DNA of 59,640 nucleotides from DASSTY01 sp035760645 (GTDB lineage Bacteria; Gemmatimonadota; Gemmatimonadetes; Gemmatimonadales; GWC2-71-9), in NCBI GenBank assembly GCA_035760645.1, contig DASTSO010000081.1:1-59640 (forward strand), read 5' to 3'. Positions within the stretch are counted from its first letter, which is position 1; every line of letters begins with the position of its first letter. The translations under genes were made by a program, and so were the position numbers. Shown here one piece after another: positions 40,218 through 49,144 of this stretch. The notes beneath the pieces are model-generated. The model searched no databases, was not told the origin of the DNA, and worked only from the letters and a program-made list of their open reading frames with translations.

Positions 40218-41207
40218 ATGACCCGCTACAGCCCGATCTCGACGCCCACGCCGCCGGCCCCGCCGATCCCGCGCGGCCTCCGGCCGCTGCCGCACCCGCT
40301 CACGCCCTACGCGCCGCTGCTCGTCAACTTCTGTCCCACGGGGATGATCCCCACGAAGGGGATGACGCCGCACGTGCCGATCACGCCGGCCGAGGTCGTG
40401 GACCAGGCCTGCCGCGCCCTCGAGCTCGGCGCCAACATCGTGCACCTGCACGCGCGCGAGGCCGACGGCACGCCGACCTACAAGGCGCGGCTCTACGAGG
40501 CGATGATCCTCGGCATCCGCGCCGCGTTTCCCGACGCCGTGATGTGCGTGAGCTGCAGCGGGCGCAACTTCCCGGCCTTCGCGCAGCGCAGCGAGGTGCT
40601 CGAGCTCACCGGCGCCGCCCGGCCCGACCTGGCGAGCCTCACGCTCACCTCGCTCGACTTTCCCACGGGCACCAGCCAGAACGCCCCCGACATGGTGCTC
40701 GCGCTGGGCGAGAAGATGGTGGCGAACGGCATCAAGCCCGAGCTCGAGTGCTTCGACTTCGGCATGGTGAGCGCCGCGAACATGCTCCTGGCCAAGGGGC
40801 TGCTGGGCGAGCCGCCCTTCTACTTCAATCTCCTCCTGGGCTCCCGCTACTCGGTGCCCGCGACCGCGCGCCATCTGGCGAACCTGGTCGAGGACCTCCC
40901 GCGCGGCGCCGTGTGGTCGGCCGCGGGGATCGGGCTCTTCCAGCTGCCGATGAACACGCTGGCCATCGCCATGGGCGGGCACTGCCGCACCGGCGTGGAG
41001 GACAACATCTATCACGGCTTCGACCGCGCGACGCTCGCCACCAACGAGGGGCTGGTCGCGCGCCTGGTGCATCTGGCCGAGACGTTCGGCCGGCGGGTCG
41101 CCACGCACGCCGAGGCGCGTGCGATGCTCGGGCTCGGACCGGCGCCGGCGGCGGGGCCCGCGGCCGTGCCGGGCGCGGCGGGCGCCGCGGGCGCCGGGGC
41201 GCGCTGA
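40218..41207 (+). CDS. BKACE-family (DUF849, beta-keto acid cleavage) enzyme
   Basis: This 329-residue TIM-barrel enzyme is of the 3-keto-5-aminohexanoate cleavage (Kce/BKACE) family. Marks are LVNFCPTGMIPTKGMTPHVP, the zinc-binding HLHAREADGTPTY, SCSGRNFPAFAQRSEVLEL, LECFDFGMVSAANML and GGHCRTGVEDNIY. Known members react a beta-keto acid with acetyl-CoA to give acetoacetate and a new acyl-CoA. In this cluster it could supply an acyl-CoA for the acetyltransferase-like genes. The C-terminus is a Gly/Ala/Pro tail. It sits between PaaK-like genes 1 and 2. Confidence 0.88.
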   Translation: MTRYSPISTPTPPAPPIPRGLRPLPHPLTPYAPLLVNFCPTGMIPTKGMTPHVPITPAEVVDQACRALELGANIVHLHAREADGTPTYKARLYEAMILGIRAAFPDAVMCVSCSGRNFPAFAQRSEVLELTGAARPDLASLTLTSLDFPTGTSQNAPDMVLALGEKMVANGIKPELECFDFGMVSAANMLLAKGLLGEPPFYFNLLLGSRYSVPATARHLANLVEDLPRGAVWSAAGIGLFQLPMNTLAIAMGGHCRTGVEDNIYHGFDRATLATNEGLVARLVHLAETFGRRVATHAEARAMLGLGPAPAAGPAAVPGAAGAAGAGAR

Positions 41208-41210
41208 CGC

Positions 41211-42539
41211 GTGCTCGGCGGCCTGTGGCGCTTCCCGCGCCTCTCGCGCGCGGAGTTCGCGGCCCGGCGGGACGCACGGCTGCGCCGGCTGGTGGCGCAC
41301 GCCTACGCGCGGGTGCCGTACTATCGCGAGCTGTTCGACCGCCACGGGCTCCGGCCCGCCGACATCCGCGGCGTCGCCGACCTGCCGCGTATTCCGGTCA
41401 CCACGAAGGGCGACCTGCTCGCCCACGCGCCCGAGGCGCTGCTGGCGCGCGGCGCGCACGGGCCGTTCGTCGTCATGCGCACGAGCGGCTCGACGGGCGA
41501 GCGGTGCACCGTGCGCCGCACCCTCGGCGAGCAGGTCGCGCTCCATGCCGCGCGGCTGCGGGCCTATCGGGCCTACGGCGTGCGCGTGCGCGATCACGTC
41601 GCGCGGATCGGCGTGCCGCGGCGCGGCGGGCTGCTCGCGCGCCGCGTCCTCGGCCGCCCGCTCGCCGACCTCGCGCCCAACCGGCAGACGGTGGTGGACG
41701 CCTTTCTGCCGCCCGAGGCGATCGCCGAGCGGCTCGCGGCGCTGCGGCCCGACGTCGTGGGCGGCCTCGCGGGCGTGCTCGCGCGGGTGGCGGAGGCGGC
41801 GCTGGCCGCGGGGGACACGGCGATTCGACCGCGGCTCGTCCTCGCCGGCTCCGAGGTGCTCACCGCGGCGATGCGCCGCACCATCGAGACGGCCTTCGCG
41901 GCCCCGGTGCGGAACGTCTACGGGAGCACCGAGTGCAACCTGCTCGCCTGGGAGTGCCCCACGGGCGGGCTGCTGCACACCTGCGACGATGCCGCGGTGG
42001 TCGAGGTGGTGCACGAGGGCCTGCCGGTGGCGCCCGGCGCGCGCGGCGAGGTGGTGGTGACGAACCTGCACGCCGTCGCGATGCCGCTCCTCCGCTACCG
42101 CCAGGGCGACGTCGCCACGCGCGCCGCCGCGGGGGCCGCGGGCGCCTGCGCCTGCGGACTGCCCTTCGACGCGATCGCCGACCTCCAGGGCCGGATGATC
42201 GACTACTTCCCGCTGCCCGACGGCCGCCTGGTGCACCCGTACGAGATCGTGGCCCGCTTCCGCGACGCCGCACCGTGGATCCGCCAGTACCAGCTCGTGC
42301 AGGAGCGCCTGGATCGCGTCGAGCTGCGGGCCGTGCCGGTCGGGCCGGCCGCGGGCGCCGATCCGGCGGCACGGGAGCGCGAGGTGGCGGCCGCGATCGG
42401 CGCGCTCCTCGGGCCCGCGGTAGACGTGCGCGTGACGGTGGTGCCCGAGATCCCGCTCGAGCCGAGCGGCAAGCTGCGCGTGGCGCGCTCGCTCGTGCAC
42501 TCGGCCTACGACGCCGTCGAGTGGAGCGGGGCGGCGTGA
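41211..42539 (+). CDS. PaaK/CapK-like adenylate-forming enzyme 2
   Basis: This 442-residue paralogue has an N-terminal segment RRLVAHAYARVPYYRELFDRHG, the form shared by genes 2 to 5. The ATP loop is RTSGSTGERCTV, A5 is NVYGSTECNLLAWEC, then LLHTCDDAAVVEV, A7 RYRQGDVAT and CACGLPF. The A10 Lys is in PSGKLRVARSLV. All core catalytic motifs are intact. It begins 3 bp after the BKACE gene and overlaps the next gene by 4 bp. The Cys of AWEC, the His of LLH and the CxC of CACG could form a zinc site, as seen in some PaaK-like structures. Confidence 0.87.
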   Translation: MLGGLWRFPRLSRAEFAARRDARLRRLVAHAYARVPYYRELFDRHGLRPADIRGVADLPRIPVTTKGDLLAHAPEALLARGAHGPFVVMRTSGSTGERCTVRRTLGEQVALHAARLRAYRAYGVRVRDHVARIGVPRRGGLLARRVLGRPLADLAPNRQTVVDAFLPPEAIAERLAALRPDVVGGLAGVLARVAEAALAAGDTAIRPRLVLAGSEVLTAAMRRTIETAFAAPVRNVYGSTECNLLAWECPTGGLLHTCDDAAVVEVVHEGLPVAPGARGEVVVTNLHAVAMPLLRYRQGDVATRAAAGAAGACACGLPFDAIADLQGRMIDYFPLPDGRLVHPYEIVARFRDAAPWIRQYQLVQERLDRVELRAVPVGPAAGADPAAREREVAAAIGALLGPAVDVRVTVVPEIPLEPSGKLRVARSLVHSAYDAVEWSGAA

Positions 42540-43906
42540 GCGGCGCGGGGCCGGACCTCACCGCCGCGCTCGGCGGGCTCGTCCGCCACGCGCGTCCCAC
42601 GCGCGGAGCCGCGGCGGCGCTCGCCGCGGCCCGCGACCGCGCCGTGGCGCGTCTCGTCGCGCATGCGCACGCACGGGTGCCCTATTGGCGGCGGCTGTTC
42701 GACGAGGCGGGGGTGGACCCGCGCGCCGTGCGCACCGTCGCCGACCTGGCGCGCATCCCGCCGAGCGCGCGGGCGGCGCTCCAGGCGGAGGCGCCGGAGG
42801 CGCTCGTCGCGCGGGGGCTGCGACCCGACCGGCTCATCGCCCGCACGAGCAGCGGCACCAGCGGGCAGCGCTTCACCGTGCGGCGCACCTGGCTCGAGCA
42901 GAACCTCCTGCATCTCTACCGGCTCCGGGCCGAGGCGCTCATCGGCGCGCGGCTGCGCGACCACCGGGTGTTCGTCGCCCTGGAGCGGGCCGTCGAGGCG
43001 AACGACTCGAAGCGCCTGGGCCGCATGCTCCACCGGCTGGGTCTCGTCCGCCGCAGCCGCGTCTCGATGCTCGACGAGCCCGCCGCGACGCTCGCCCACC
43101 TGCGCGCGCTCGCCCCGGCGATCGTGGGCGGCTATCCCAGCACGCTCGCGCGGGTCGCGGAGGCGGCGGCGCGGACGGGCCTCGCGCTCCCGCGGCCCCG
43201 GCTCGTGATCACCGGCGCCGAGACGCTCACGCCGGGGCTGCGTGCCCGGATCGAGGCGGCCTTCGCCGCGCCCGTGCGCAACCTCTACGGCTGTTCGGAG
43301 TGCAACCTCCTCGGCTGGGAGTGCCCGGCCTCGGGCGTCCTGCACACGACCGACGACGCCGTGATCGTCGAGGTGCTGGCGCCCGACGGCACGCCGGTCG
43401 CGCCGGGTGCGCAGGGCGAGGTCGTCGTCACCGCCCTGCACAACTACGCGATGCCGATCATCCGCTACCGCCTCGGCGACCTGGCGCGCCGTCCCGCGGC
43501 GCCGTGCCCTTGCGGCCTGCCGTTCGGGGCGCTCGCGGCGCTCGAGGGCCGCGTCGTGGACTACTTCCACCTGCCCGACGGGCGCGTGGTCCATCCCTAC
43601 CTGCTCACGATCCACCTCGTCGAGCGCACCGCGCCGTGGGCGCGGCAGTACCAGCTCGTGCAGGAACGGGTGGACCTCGTCACCCTGCGCCTGGTGCCCG
43701 GCCCCGAGGCGCCGGGCGCGGACGCGGTGGCCCGGGTCCGCGCCGAGCTCGCCGCGGCGCTCGGCCCCGCCGTGACGGTGGACGTCGAGCTCGCGGACGG
43801 GATCGCGCCCGGCGCCGGCGGGAAGGTGCGCGGCACGCGCTCGCTGGTGCATGCCGCGCGCGTCGCCGGTGAGCCGGCGCGCCTCGCCGGCGGGGACCGG
43901 CCATGA
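42536..43906 (+). CDS. PaaK/CapK-like adenylate-forming enzyme 3
   Basis: This 456-residue protein has GTG 42536 overlapping the previous stop. Motifs are RTSSGTSGQRFTV (ATP loop), GGYPSTLARVAEAA, NLYGCSECNLLGWEC (A5), LHTTDDAVIVEV, RYRLGDLAR (A7), CPCGLPF and GAGGKVRGTRSLV with the probable A10 Lys. It is clearly a sister of genes 2, 4 and 5, but the LHTC Cys is Thr. The acid substrate is unknown. The diverged sequences suggest different substrate pockets among the paralogues rather than a recent amplification. Confidence 0.87.
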   Translation: MSGAGPDLTAALGGLVRHARPTRGAAAALAAARDRAVARLVAHAHARVPYWRRLFDEAGVDPRAVRTVADLARIPPSARAALQAEAPEALVARGLRPDRLIARTSSGTSGQRFTVRRTWLEQNLLHLYRLRAEALIGARLRDHRVFVALERAVEANDSKRLGRMLHRLGLVRRSRVSMLDEPAATLAHLRALAPAIVGGYPSTLARVAEAAARTGLALPRPRLVITGAETLTPGLRARIEAAFAAPVRNLYGCSECNLLGWECPASGVLHTTDDAVIVEVLAPDGTPVAPGAQGEVVVTALHNYAMPIIRYRLGDLARRPAAPCPCGLPFGALAALEGRVVDYFHLPDGRVVHPYLLTIHLVERTAPWARQYQLVQERVDLVTLRLVPGPEAPGADAVARVRAELAAALGPAVTVDVELADGIAPGAGGKVRGTRSLVHAARVAGEPARLAGGDRP

Positions 43907-45237
43907 GGCTCGCGCGCGGGATGTCGGAAGACGCGCTCCGCGCGTGGCGCGACGCGCGGCTCGCGCGGCTCGTGGCGCACGCCTACGAGCGGGTGCCGTT
44001 CTACCGACGGCTCCTCGACGCGCACGGCGTCCGGCCGCGCCACGTGCGCGGCGTCGCCGACCTCGGCCGGCTGCCCATCGTGACGAAGGCGGACCTCCTC
44101 GCCGCCGGCGTCGACGTTTACGCGCGCGGCGTCGATCCCGCGCGGCTCGACCGCGGCGAGACGAGCGGCTCGAGCGGCGAGCCGTTCACGATCCGCCGCA
44201 CGCGGGCCGAGTCGGCGCGGCTCGACGCGCTGCGACGGCGCGCCTACCGCAGCGTCGGCCTGCGCGCGCGCGACCGTGTCGCGCGCCTCGCCCACTCGGC
44301 GCGCCCGGGCGGCCCGGGCGCGCGGCCGCTCGCGAGCCGGCTGCTGCGCCGCGCGGGGCTCCGGCGGGTGACGACGCTCGACATGTTCGCCCCGCCCGCG
44401 CAGATCGCCGGGTGGCTCGACGAGCTGCGGCCCGACGTCCTCGGCGGCTATCCCGGCGTCGTGGCGCGCGTCGCCGAGGCGTGCGCGGCGCAGGGACTCG
44501 ACGCCGTGCGGCCGCGGCTCGTCATCACGGGCGCCGAGGTGCTCACGGGCGCGCTGCGGCGCGCGATCGCCGACGCGTTCGGCGGCGCGCGCGTCGTCGA
44601 TACCTACGGGACGATGGAGTGCAACCTGCTCGCCTGGGAGTGCCTGGAGACGGGCGCCCTGCACACCTGCGACGACGGCGCGATCGTGGAGGTGGTGCGC
44701 GCGGACGGCCGCGCGGCGGAGCCAGGCGAGCGCGGCGAGGTGGTCGCGACCAACCTCCACGCCTTCGCCATGCCGTTCCTGCGCTATCGCGTGGGCGACC
44801 TCGCCACCCGCGGCGCGACGCCCTGCGCCTGCGGGGCCCCGTTCGGCACGCTCGCCGAGGTGCGGGGCCGCATGATCGACCACTTTCTCCTGCCCGGCGG
44901 CCGCATCCTGCATCCCTACCAGCTCACCGATCGCGTCGTCTGGGACGGGCTGCCGTGGGTGCGTCGCTACCAGACCGTGCAGGAGCGGACCGACCGCATC
45001 GTGATGCGCGTGGTGCCGGCGGCGGCGCCGCCCGCCGCGGAGCTCGCCCGGGTCCGCGAGGCGGTGGCCGCCGTGCTCGGCGCCGGCGTCGAGTTCCATC
45101 TCGAGCTCGTGCCGGAGATCCCGCTCGAGCCGAGCGGGAAGTTCCGCCCGTCCCGCTCGCTCGTCGCGTCGGTCTACGACGAGGTGCGCTGGGCCGACCT
45201 CGACCCGGCGCCCGCCGCCGCCGGCCTGACCCCATGA
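43903..45237 (+). CDS. PaaK/CapK-like adenylate-forming enzyme 4
   Basis: This 444-residue protein has ATG 43903 overlapping the previous stop (ATGA). The ATP loop is ETSGSSGEPFTIRR and the A5 motif is DTYGTMECNLLAWEC. LHTCDDGAIVEV, RYRVGDLATRG, CACGAPF and PSGKFRPSRSLV follow. The segment PDVLGGYPGVVARVAEA corresponds to the substrate-pocket region and differs from its neighbours. It shares the N-terminal LVAHAYERVPFYRRLLDAHG block with the other late paralogues. Confidence 0.87.
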   Translation: MRLARGMSEDALRAWRDARLARLVAHAYERVPFYRRLLDAHGVRPRHVRGVADLGRLPIVTKADLLAAGVDVYARGVDPARLDRGETSGSSGEPFTIRRTRAESARLDALRRRAYRSVGLRARDRVARLAHSARPGGPGARPLASRLLRRAGLRRVTTLDMFAPPAQIAGWLDELRPDVLGGYPGVVARVAEACAAQGLDAVRPRLVITGAEVLTGALRRAIADAFGGARVVDTYGTMECNLLAWECLETGALHTCDDGAIVEVVRADGRAAEPGERGEVVATNLHAFAMPFLRYRVGDLATRGATPCACGAPFGTLAEVRGRMIDHFLLPGGRILHPYQLTDRVVWDGLPWVRRYQTVQERTDRIVMRVVPAAAPPAAELARVREAVAAVLGAGVEFHLELVPEIPLEPSGKFRPSRSLVASVYDEVRWADLDPAPAAAGLTP

Positions 45238-46613
45238 CGACGCGCTTCGTGCCGTCGGACGCGGCCGTGGCGCCCGCGGTCGCGCGCGCGCTGGCCCGCC
45301 ACGGGCGCGGCGGCCCCGCGGGGCGGGCCGCCGTCGAGGCCTACCAGGCCGAGCGGCTGCGGGCGCTGCTCGCGCATGCGGCGGCGCGGGTGCCCTACCA
45401 GCGCGAGCGCTTCCGGCGGCATGGCCTCGACCCGGCCGCGATCCGCGGCGTGGCGGATCTCGCGTCCCTGCCGCCGATCTCGAAGCGCGACCTGCAGGCG
45501 GTCGCGCCCGCGGCGCTCGTGGCCGAGGGGCTCGACCCGGAGGCGCTGCCGGGGATCTCCTCGAGCGGCTCGACCGGCGAGCCGTTCACCTTCCGGCGCA
45601 GCTGGCTCGAGATCAACCTCCACTACCTCTTCCGCCTGCGCGCGCTGCGCAGCCTCGGTCAGCAGGCGCGCGACCGCGTCGTGCACCTGCACTCGAAGGA
45701 CACCGCCGACGGCGGGCGCTGCAAGTGGCCGGGCCGGCTGCTCGGCCGCCTCGGGCTGTGGCGGCTGTCGCACGTCGACGTCAAGCAGTCGCCCGAGGCG
45801 ATGGCCGCCGCGCTGCGCACCGCGCGGCCGGACCTCATCCTCGGCTATCCGAGCGCGCTCACGCGCATCGCGGCGCTCGCGCCGGCGGCGCGGGCCGGGG
45901 TGCGGCCGCGGCTCGTCGTCACCGGGGCCGAGGTGCTGACCGAGGGGGCGCGCCGCTGCATCGCCGAGGCGTTCGGCGCGCCGGTGCGCAACATCTACGC
46001 GTCGAGCGAGTGCCACCTCATGGCCTGGGAGTGCCCGGCGGGTGCGGGGCTGCACGTCTGCGACGACAGCGTCGTGCTCGAGGTGCTGGTGGACGGGCGT
46101 CCCGCCCGGCCGGGCGAAACCGGCGAGGCGGTGGTGACGGCGCTGCACGCCTGGACGATGCCGCTCGTCCGCTACCGGCTCGGCGACCTCGTCACCCGCG
46201 GGGAATCCCCCTGTCCCTGCGGCGCGCCGTTCGCCTCGATCCGCGCGGTCGAGGGGCGCATCGCCGACTATCTCACCCTGCCCGACGGGCGCGTCGTCCA
46301 TCCGTACCAGGTGACGGACCGCGTCGTCTGGAACGAGGAGCCCTGGGTGCGCCAGTTCCAGCTCGTGCAGCACCGACCCGACCACGTCGAGATGCAGGTG
46401 GTGCCGAGCCGCATCCCCGGTGCCGACCAGCTCGCGCGCGCGCGCGGAGCGGTGGCGGAGGTGCTCGGACCCGGCGTCGTCTTCGAGCTGCGCACGGTGC
46501 CCGAGATCGCGCCCGACCGCACCGGCAAGGTGCGGGCGTTCCGGCCCGGCTTTCCCGCCACGCCCGTCCCGCGGCGGATCGGGCTGCCCGGCGACCTGCA
46601 GAGGGGCGCGTGA
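45234..46613 (+). CDS. PaaK/CapK-like adenylate-forming enzyme 5
   Basis: This 459-residue protein has ATG 45234 overlapping the previous stop. Motifs are SSSGSTGEPFTFRRSWLEIN, HSKDTADGGRCKWPGRLLGR (an insert longer than in genes 2 and 4), NIYASSECHLMAWEC, LHVCDDSVVLEV, RYRLGDLVTRG, CPCGAPF and RTGKVRAFRPGF. It is the last of five ligase paralogues. The next gene starts on its stop codon, giving a direct hand-over to acetyltransferase-fold genes. Confidence 0.87.
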   Translation: MTTRFVPSDAAVAPAVARALARHGRGGPAGRAAVEAYQAERLRALLAHAAARVPYQRERFRRHGLDPAAIRGVADLASLPPISKRDLQAVAPAALVAEGLDPEALPGISSSGSTGEPFTFRRSWLEINLHYLFRLRALRSLGQQARDRVVHLHSKDTADGGRCKWPGRLLGRLGLWRLSHVDVKQSPEAMAAALRTARPDLILGYPSALTRIAALAPAARAGVRPRLVVTGAEVLTEGARRCIAEAFGAPVRNIYASSECHLMAWECPAGAGLHVCDDSVVLEVLVDGRPARPGETGEAVVTALHAWTMPLVRYRLGDLVTRGESPCPCGAPFASIRAVEGRIADYLTLPDGRVVHPYQVTDRVVWNEEPWVRQFQLVQHRPDHVEMQVVPSRIPGADQLARARGAVAEVLGPGVVFELRTVPEIAPDRTGKVRAFRPGFPATPVPRRIGLPGDLQRGA

Positions 46614-47368
46614 GCGCGGCCGCTCCCGTGCTCGATGCGCGGTTCCGGCGCATGCCGCCGCGGCCGCCCGCGCAGCCGGCCACGCGCGCGGCGCGGCCGT
46701 CGCTGGTGCGCCGGGCGCTCGCGCGGCTGGGGCCGCCGCGCCTCGTGCCGCGGCGGCTCGTCGGCGCGCTCGTCGGCGCGGCGCGGCTGCTCTACGGGCG
46801 CGAGCGCTTCGGGATCTTCGTGGCGCCGACCGCGCAGCCGGACGGGAGCGCGCCGCCTGCGGGATGCACGATCGTGCCGGCGGGTGCGGCGGACTGGGCC
46901 CAGGTGACGCGGCTGGGCCCCGCGCCGCTGCAGCGGCGGCTGGCGGCGGCCCGGGCGAGCGGCCGCCGCTGCCTCGTCGCGCGCCGGGGCGACACGGTCG
47001 TCGGCTGCGCGTGGATCGGCACGGCCGACCAGGTGGCACGCGAGCTTCATCCGCTCCGACTGCCCGACGACAGCGTCTACCTGCACCTGGTCTTCGTCGT
47101 GCCGGCGGAGCGCGGCGGCGGGCTCGGCGCGGCGCTGCAGCGCGCCGCGATCGCGCACGCCGGCGCGTTGGGCTACGCGCGCGTGTGGGGCGTGGTCGCC
47201 CGCACCAACCGCTCGGCCCTCGGCGTGGTGGCGCGCCACCGCGCGCAGGGAATGCAGGGCCGGCGGCTCGGCGACGTCACGATGGTGTGCCTCGGCGGCC
47301 GCCTCTACGCGCGCTTCGAGCGCGCCGCGGAGTGGTCGGGGCCGTTGCCGTGGGAGGAGCACACGTGA
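46610..47368 (+). CDS. GNAT-family acetyltransferase A
   Basis: This 252-residue protein has a ~75-residue basic N-terminal region (PSLVRRALARLGPPRLVPRR) followed by a GNAT domain. The acyl-CoA-binding region reads LHLVFVVPAERGGGLGAALQ and is followed by RAAIAHAGALGYARVWGVVA. GNAT proteins move an acyl group from CoA to an amine or hydroxyl. Its place directly after five acyl-activating enzymes suggests it uses one of their products. GTG 46610 overlaps the previous stop. Confidence 0.82.
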   Translation: MSAAAPVLDARFRRMPPRPPAQPATRAARPSLVRRALARLGPPRLVPRRLVGALVGAARLLYGRERFGIFVAPTAQPDGSAPPAGCTIVPAGAADWAQVTRLGPAPLQRRLAAARASGRRCLVARRGDTVVGCAWIGTADQVARELHPLRLPDDSVYLHLVFVVPAERGGGLGAALQRAAIAHAGALGYARVWGVVARTNRSALGVVARHRAQGMQGRRLGDVTMVCLGGRLYARFERAAEWSGPLPWEEHT

Positions 47369-48444
47369 GCCCGCTGCGGGAGGGACTGCGGCGCGCGGTC
47401 CTCGGACTCGACGAGTGGTTCATCGTCCCGACGCTGCGCTCGCCGCGGCCGGCAGCCTGGGTGGCGGGGCGCGACCTGCTCGCGGCGCCGCTCCAGCTGC
47501 GCGGACGTCTGCAGTACCACGAGGCCGAGATCGGCGGCGCGCCGGTGCGGATCGCCTGCGTGGGGCGGCCGAAGCGATTCGCGGGACTGCTGCGCCGCTG
47601 GTGCGATGCGCCGCCGGCGCCGCCGGGGAGGGCGGGGGAGACCGTGCACTCGCTCTGGAGCCCCGGGCGGCTCGCGACGCTCGAGGCCGACCTGGTGGCC
47701 GTCGAGATCCATCGCTGGGCCGCGACGCGCTTCCGGCGTGCGGGGTGGGCGGTCGTGCCGCAGACGGTCCGCTGGCAGGCGGACGCGGCGGCGGTGCCGC
47801 CGGCCCGGCCCAGCGTGAGCCTCAAGAGCGATCTCGCGCGGGTGCGGCGCGGCGGGTTCACCCTCGAGGCCACGCGCGACCCCGCGGCCTGGCGCCTCTT
47901 CGTCGACCGCATGCTGCGGCCCACCGCGGAGGGCCGCTTCGGCGCGGGGGCGTGGCATCCCACCGCCGCGCTGCTGGACCGGGTGATGCGCGACGGCGAG
48001 CTCTACTTCCTCTGCCGCGAGGGCGAGCGGCTCGCGGGGATCACGGCCCTCGCGCTCGGCCGCACCACCCGCTGGTTCCCGCTCTCGGGGCTGCGCGACG
48101 GCGACGCCTCGCTGCTGCGCGACGGCGTCATGGCGGCGACCTACGCGCTCGTCTTCGCCCGGGCGAGGGCGGAGGGCTACTCGCGTCTCGATCTCGGCCG
48201 CACCACGGCCTTCGTGCACGACGGCGTGGCGCAGGTGAAGCGCAAGTGGGGCTTCGCCCCGGTGCGCGATCCGCTCACGCAGCTCGTCGCGCTGCGGCTC
48301 GATGCCGGCTCGGCCGCGCTGCGCGAGGTGCTCGCGCGCGACCCGCTCCTCGCCGACACCGGCGAGGGGCTGGCGCCGCTGACGCTCGCCGGCGCGGCGG
48401 CCGCTCCCGCGAGCGCCGCGGTGCGTCCCGCCGGCGTCACATGA
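47365..48444 (+). CDS. GNAT/FemAB-like acyl- or aminoacyl-transferase B
   Basis: This 359-residue protein has a C-terminal half matching the GNAT/FemAB-like fold of polysaccharide clusters: FTLEATRDPAAWRLFVDRML, GELYFLCREGERLAGITALA and YSRLDLGRTTAFVHDGVAQV, followed by KRKWGFAP. The N-terminal half (LRYHEAEI-type strand, HSLWSPGRLATLEADLVAVE) may be a second, degenerate acetyltransferase fold. FemAB-like proteins attach amino acids or acyl groups to cell-wall or glycan precursors. GTG 47365 overlaps gene A. The final ATGA overlap with the next start is disturbed by a 20-bp duplication. Confidence 0.7.
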   Translation: MSPLREGLRRAVLGLDEWFIVPTLRSPRPAAWVAGRDLLAAPLQLRGRLQYHEAEIGGAPVRIACVGRPKRFAGLLRRWCDAPPAPPGRAGETVHSLWSPGRLATLEADLVAVEIHRWAATRFRRAGWAVVPQTVRWQADAAAVPPARPSVSLKSDLARVRRGGFTLEATRDPAAWRLFVDRMLRPTAEGRFGAGAWHPTAALLDRVMRDGELYFLCREGERLAGITALALGRTTRWFPLSGLRDGDASLLRDGVMAATYALVFARARAEGYSRLDLGRTTAFVHDGVAQVKRKWGFAPVRDPLTQLVALRLDAGSAALREVLARDPLLADTGEGLAPLTLAGAAAAPASAAVRPAGVT

Positions 48445-48480
48445 CACCGACTCCCGGCGCATGACACCGACCCCCGTCGC
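48441..48480 (+). repeat. 20-bp tandem duplication of a start site
   Basis: Two copies of a 20-bp unit beginning ATGACACCGAC, differing at two positions, lie at 48441-48460 and 48461-48480. The first ATG overlaps the stop of the preceding gene but opens only a 7-codon frame. The second ATG, shifted by 20 bp and therefore out of frame with the first, starts the GNAT C gene. Confidence 0.85.
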
Positions 48481-49144
48481 GCGCCCGCGGTTCGCGCGCT
48501 ACCTCGACGACCTGCGCACCCTGCCGGGCGACGTGCGGCTGGCATGGCGCCTGGAAGGCTGGTCCGGCGTGCGGGCCGAGCTGGCCGAGCGCACGCTCCA
48601 CCGGCTCTGGCGCTCCGGCCACCTCCTCCTCATCGCCCAGGAGCTCACGGCGGCCGCGCGCACGCCGGTGCCCGCCGGCGTCGAGATTCGCGAGCTCGCC
48701 GAGGAGGATTGGGACGCGCTCGCCTCGATCCTCACCCGGCGGGCGCTGCGGCAGTGCCGGGCCGCGCACGCCGCGGGGCGCGTCTGCCTCGTGGCCTGGC
48801 GTGGCCCGCGACCGATCGGCTACACTTGGCTCTCCGCGCAGGTGGACGCGAGCATCGAGCCGACCGTGCCGCCGCTCCCGCCGGGCGCGGCCTATCTCTG
48901 GAACCTCTGGGTGCTGCCGGCCGAGCGCAGCGGCGGCGTGGGCTCGGCCCTCGTCTCCGCCCGCCTCGACGCGGCGCTCGCGCGCGGATTCCGCGAAGGC
49001 TGGCGCATGGTCTCTCCCCGCAACACCCCCTCGCTGCGCACGGTCGCGAAGACCGCCGGCACGGGCACGCGCGTCGTCGGCGAGCTGCGCTACCGGAAGC
49101 TGGGCCGGCGCGTGCGCACCCGCTTCACCCCGGCGCCGCTGTGA
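48461..49144 (+). CDS. GNAT-family acetyltransferase C
   Basis: This 227-residue protein is a GNAT domain with GVEIRELAEEDWDALASILT at the N-terminal side. The CoA-binding motif is LWNLWVLPAERSGGVGSALV, followed by SARLDAALARGFREG. It is distinct in sequence from acetyltransferase A. The start at 48461 is set by the reading frame; the upstream copy of the same start (48441) is out of frame. Its stop overlaps the flippase start (GTGA). Confidence 0.82.
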   Translation: MTPTPVARPRFARYLDDLRTLPGDVRLAWRLEGWSGVRAELAERTLHRLWRSGHLLLIAQELTAAARTPVPAGVEIRELAEEDWDALASILTRRALRQCRAAHAAGRVCLVAWRGPRPIGYTWLSAQVDASIEPTVPPLPPGAAYLWNLWVLPAERSGGVGSALVSARLDAALARGFREGWRMVSPRNTPSLRTVAKTAGTGTRVVGELRYRKLGRRVRTRFTPAPL

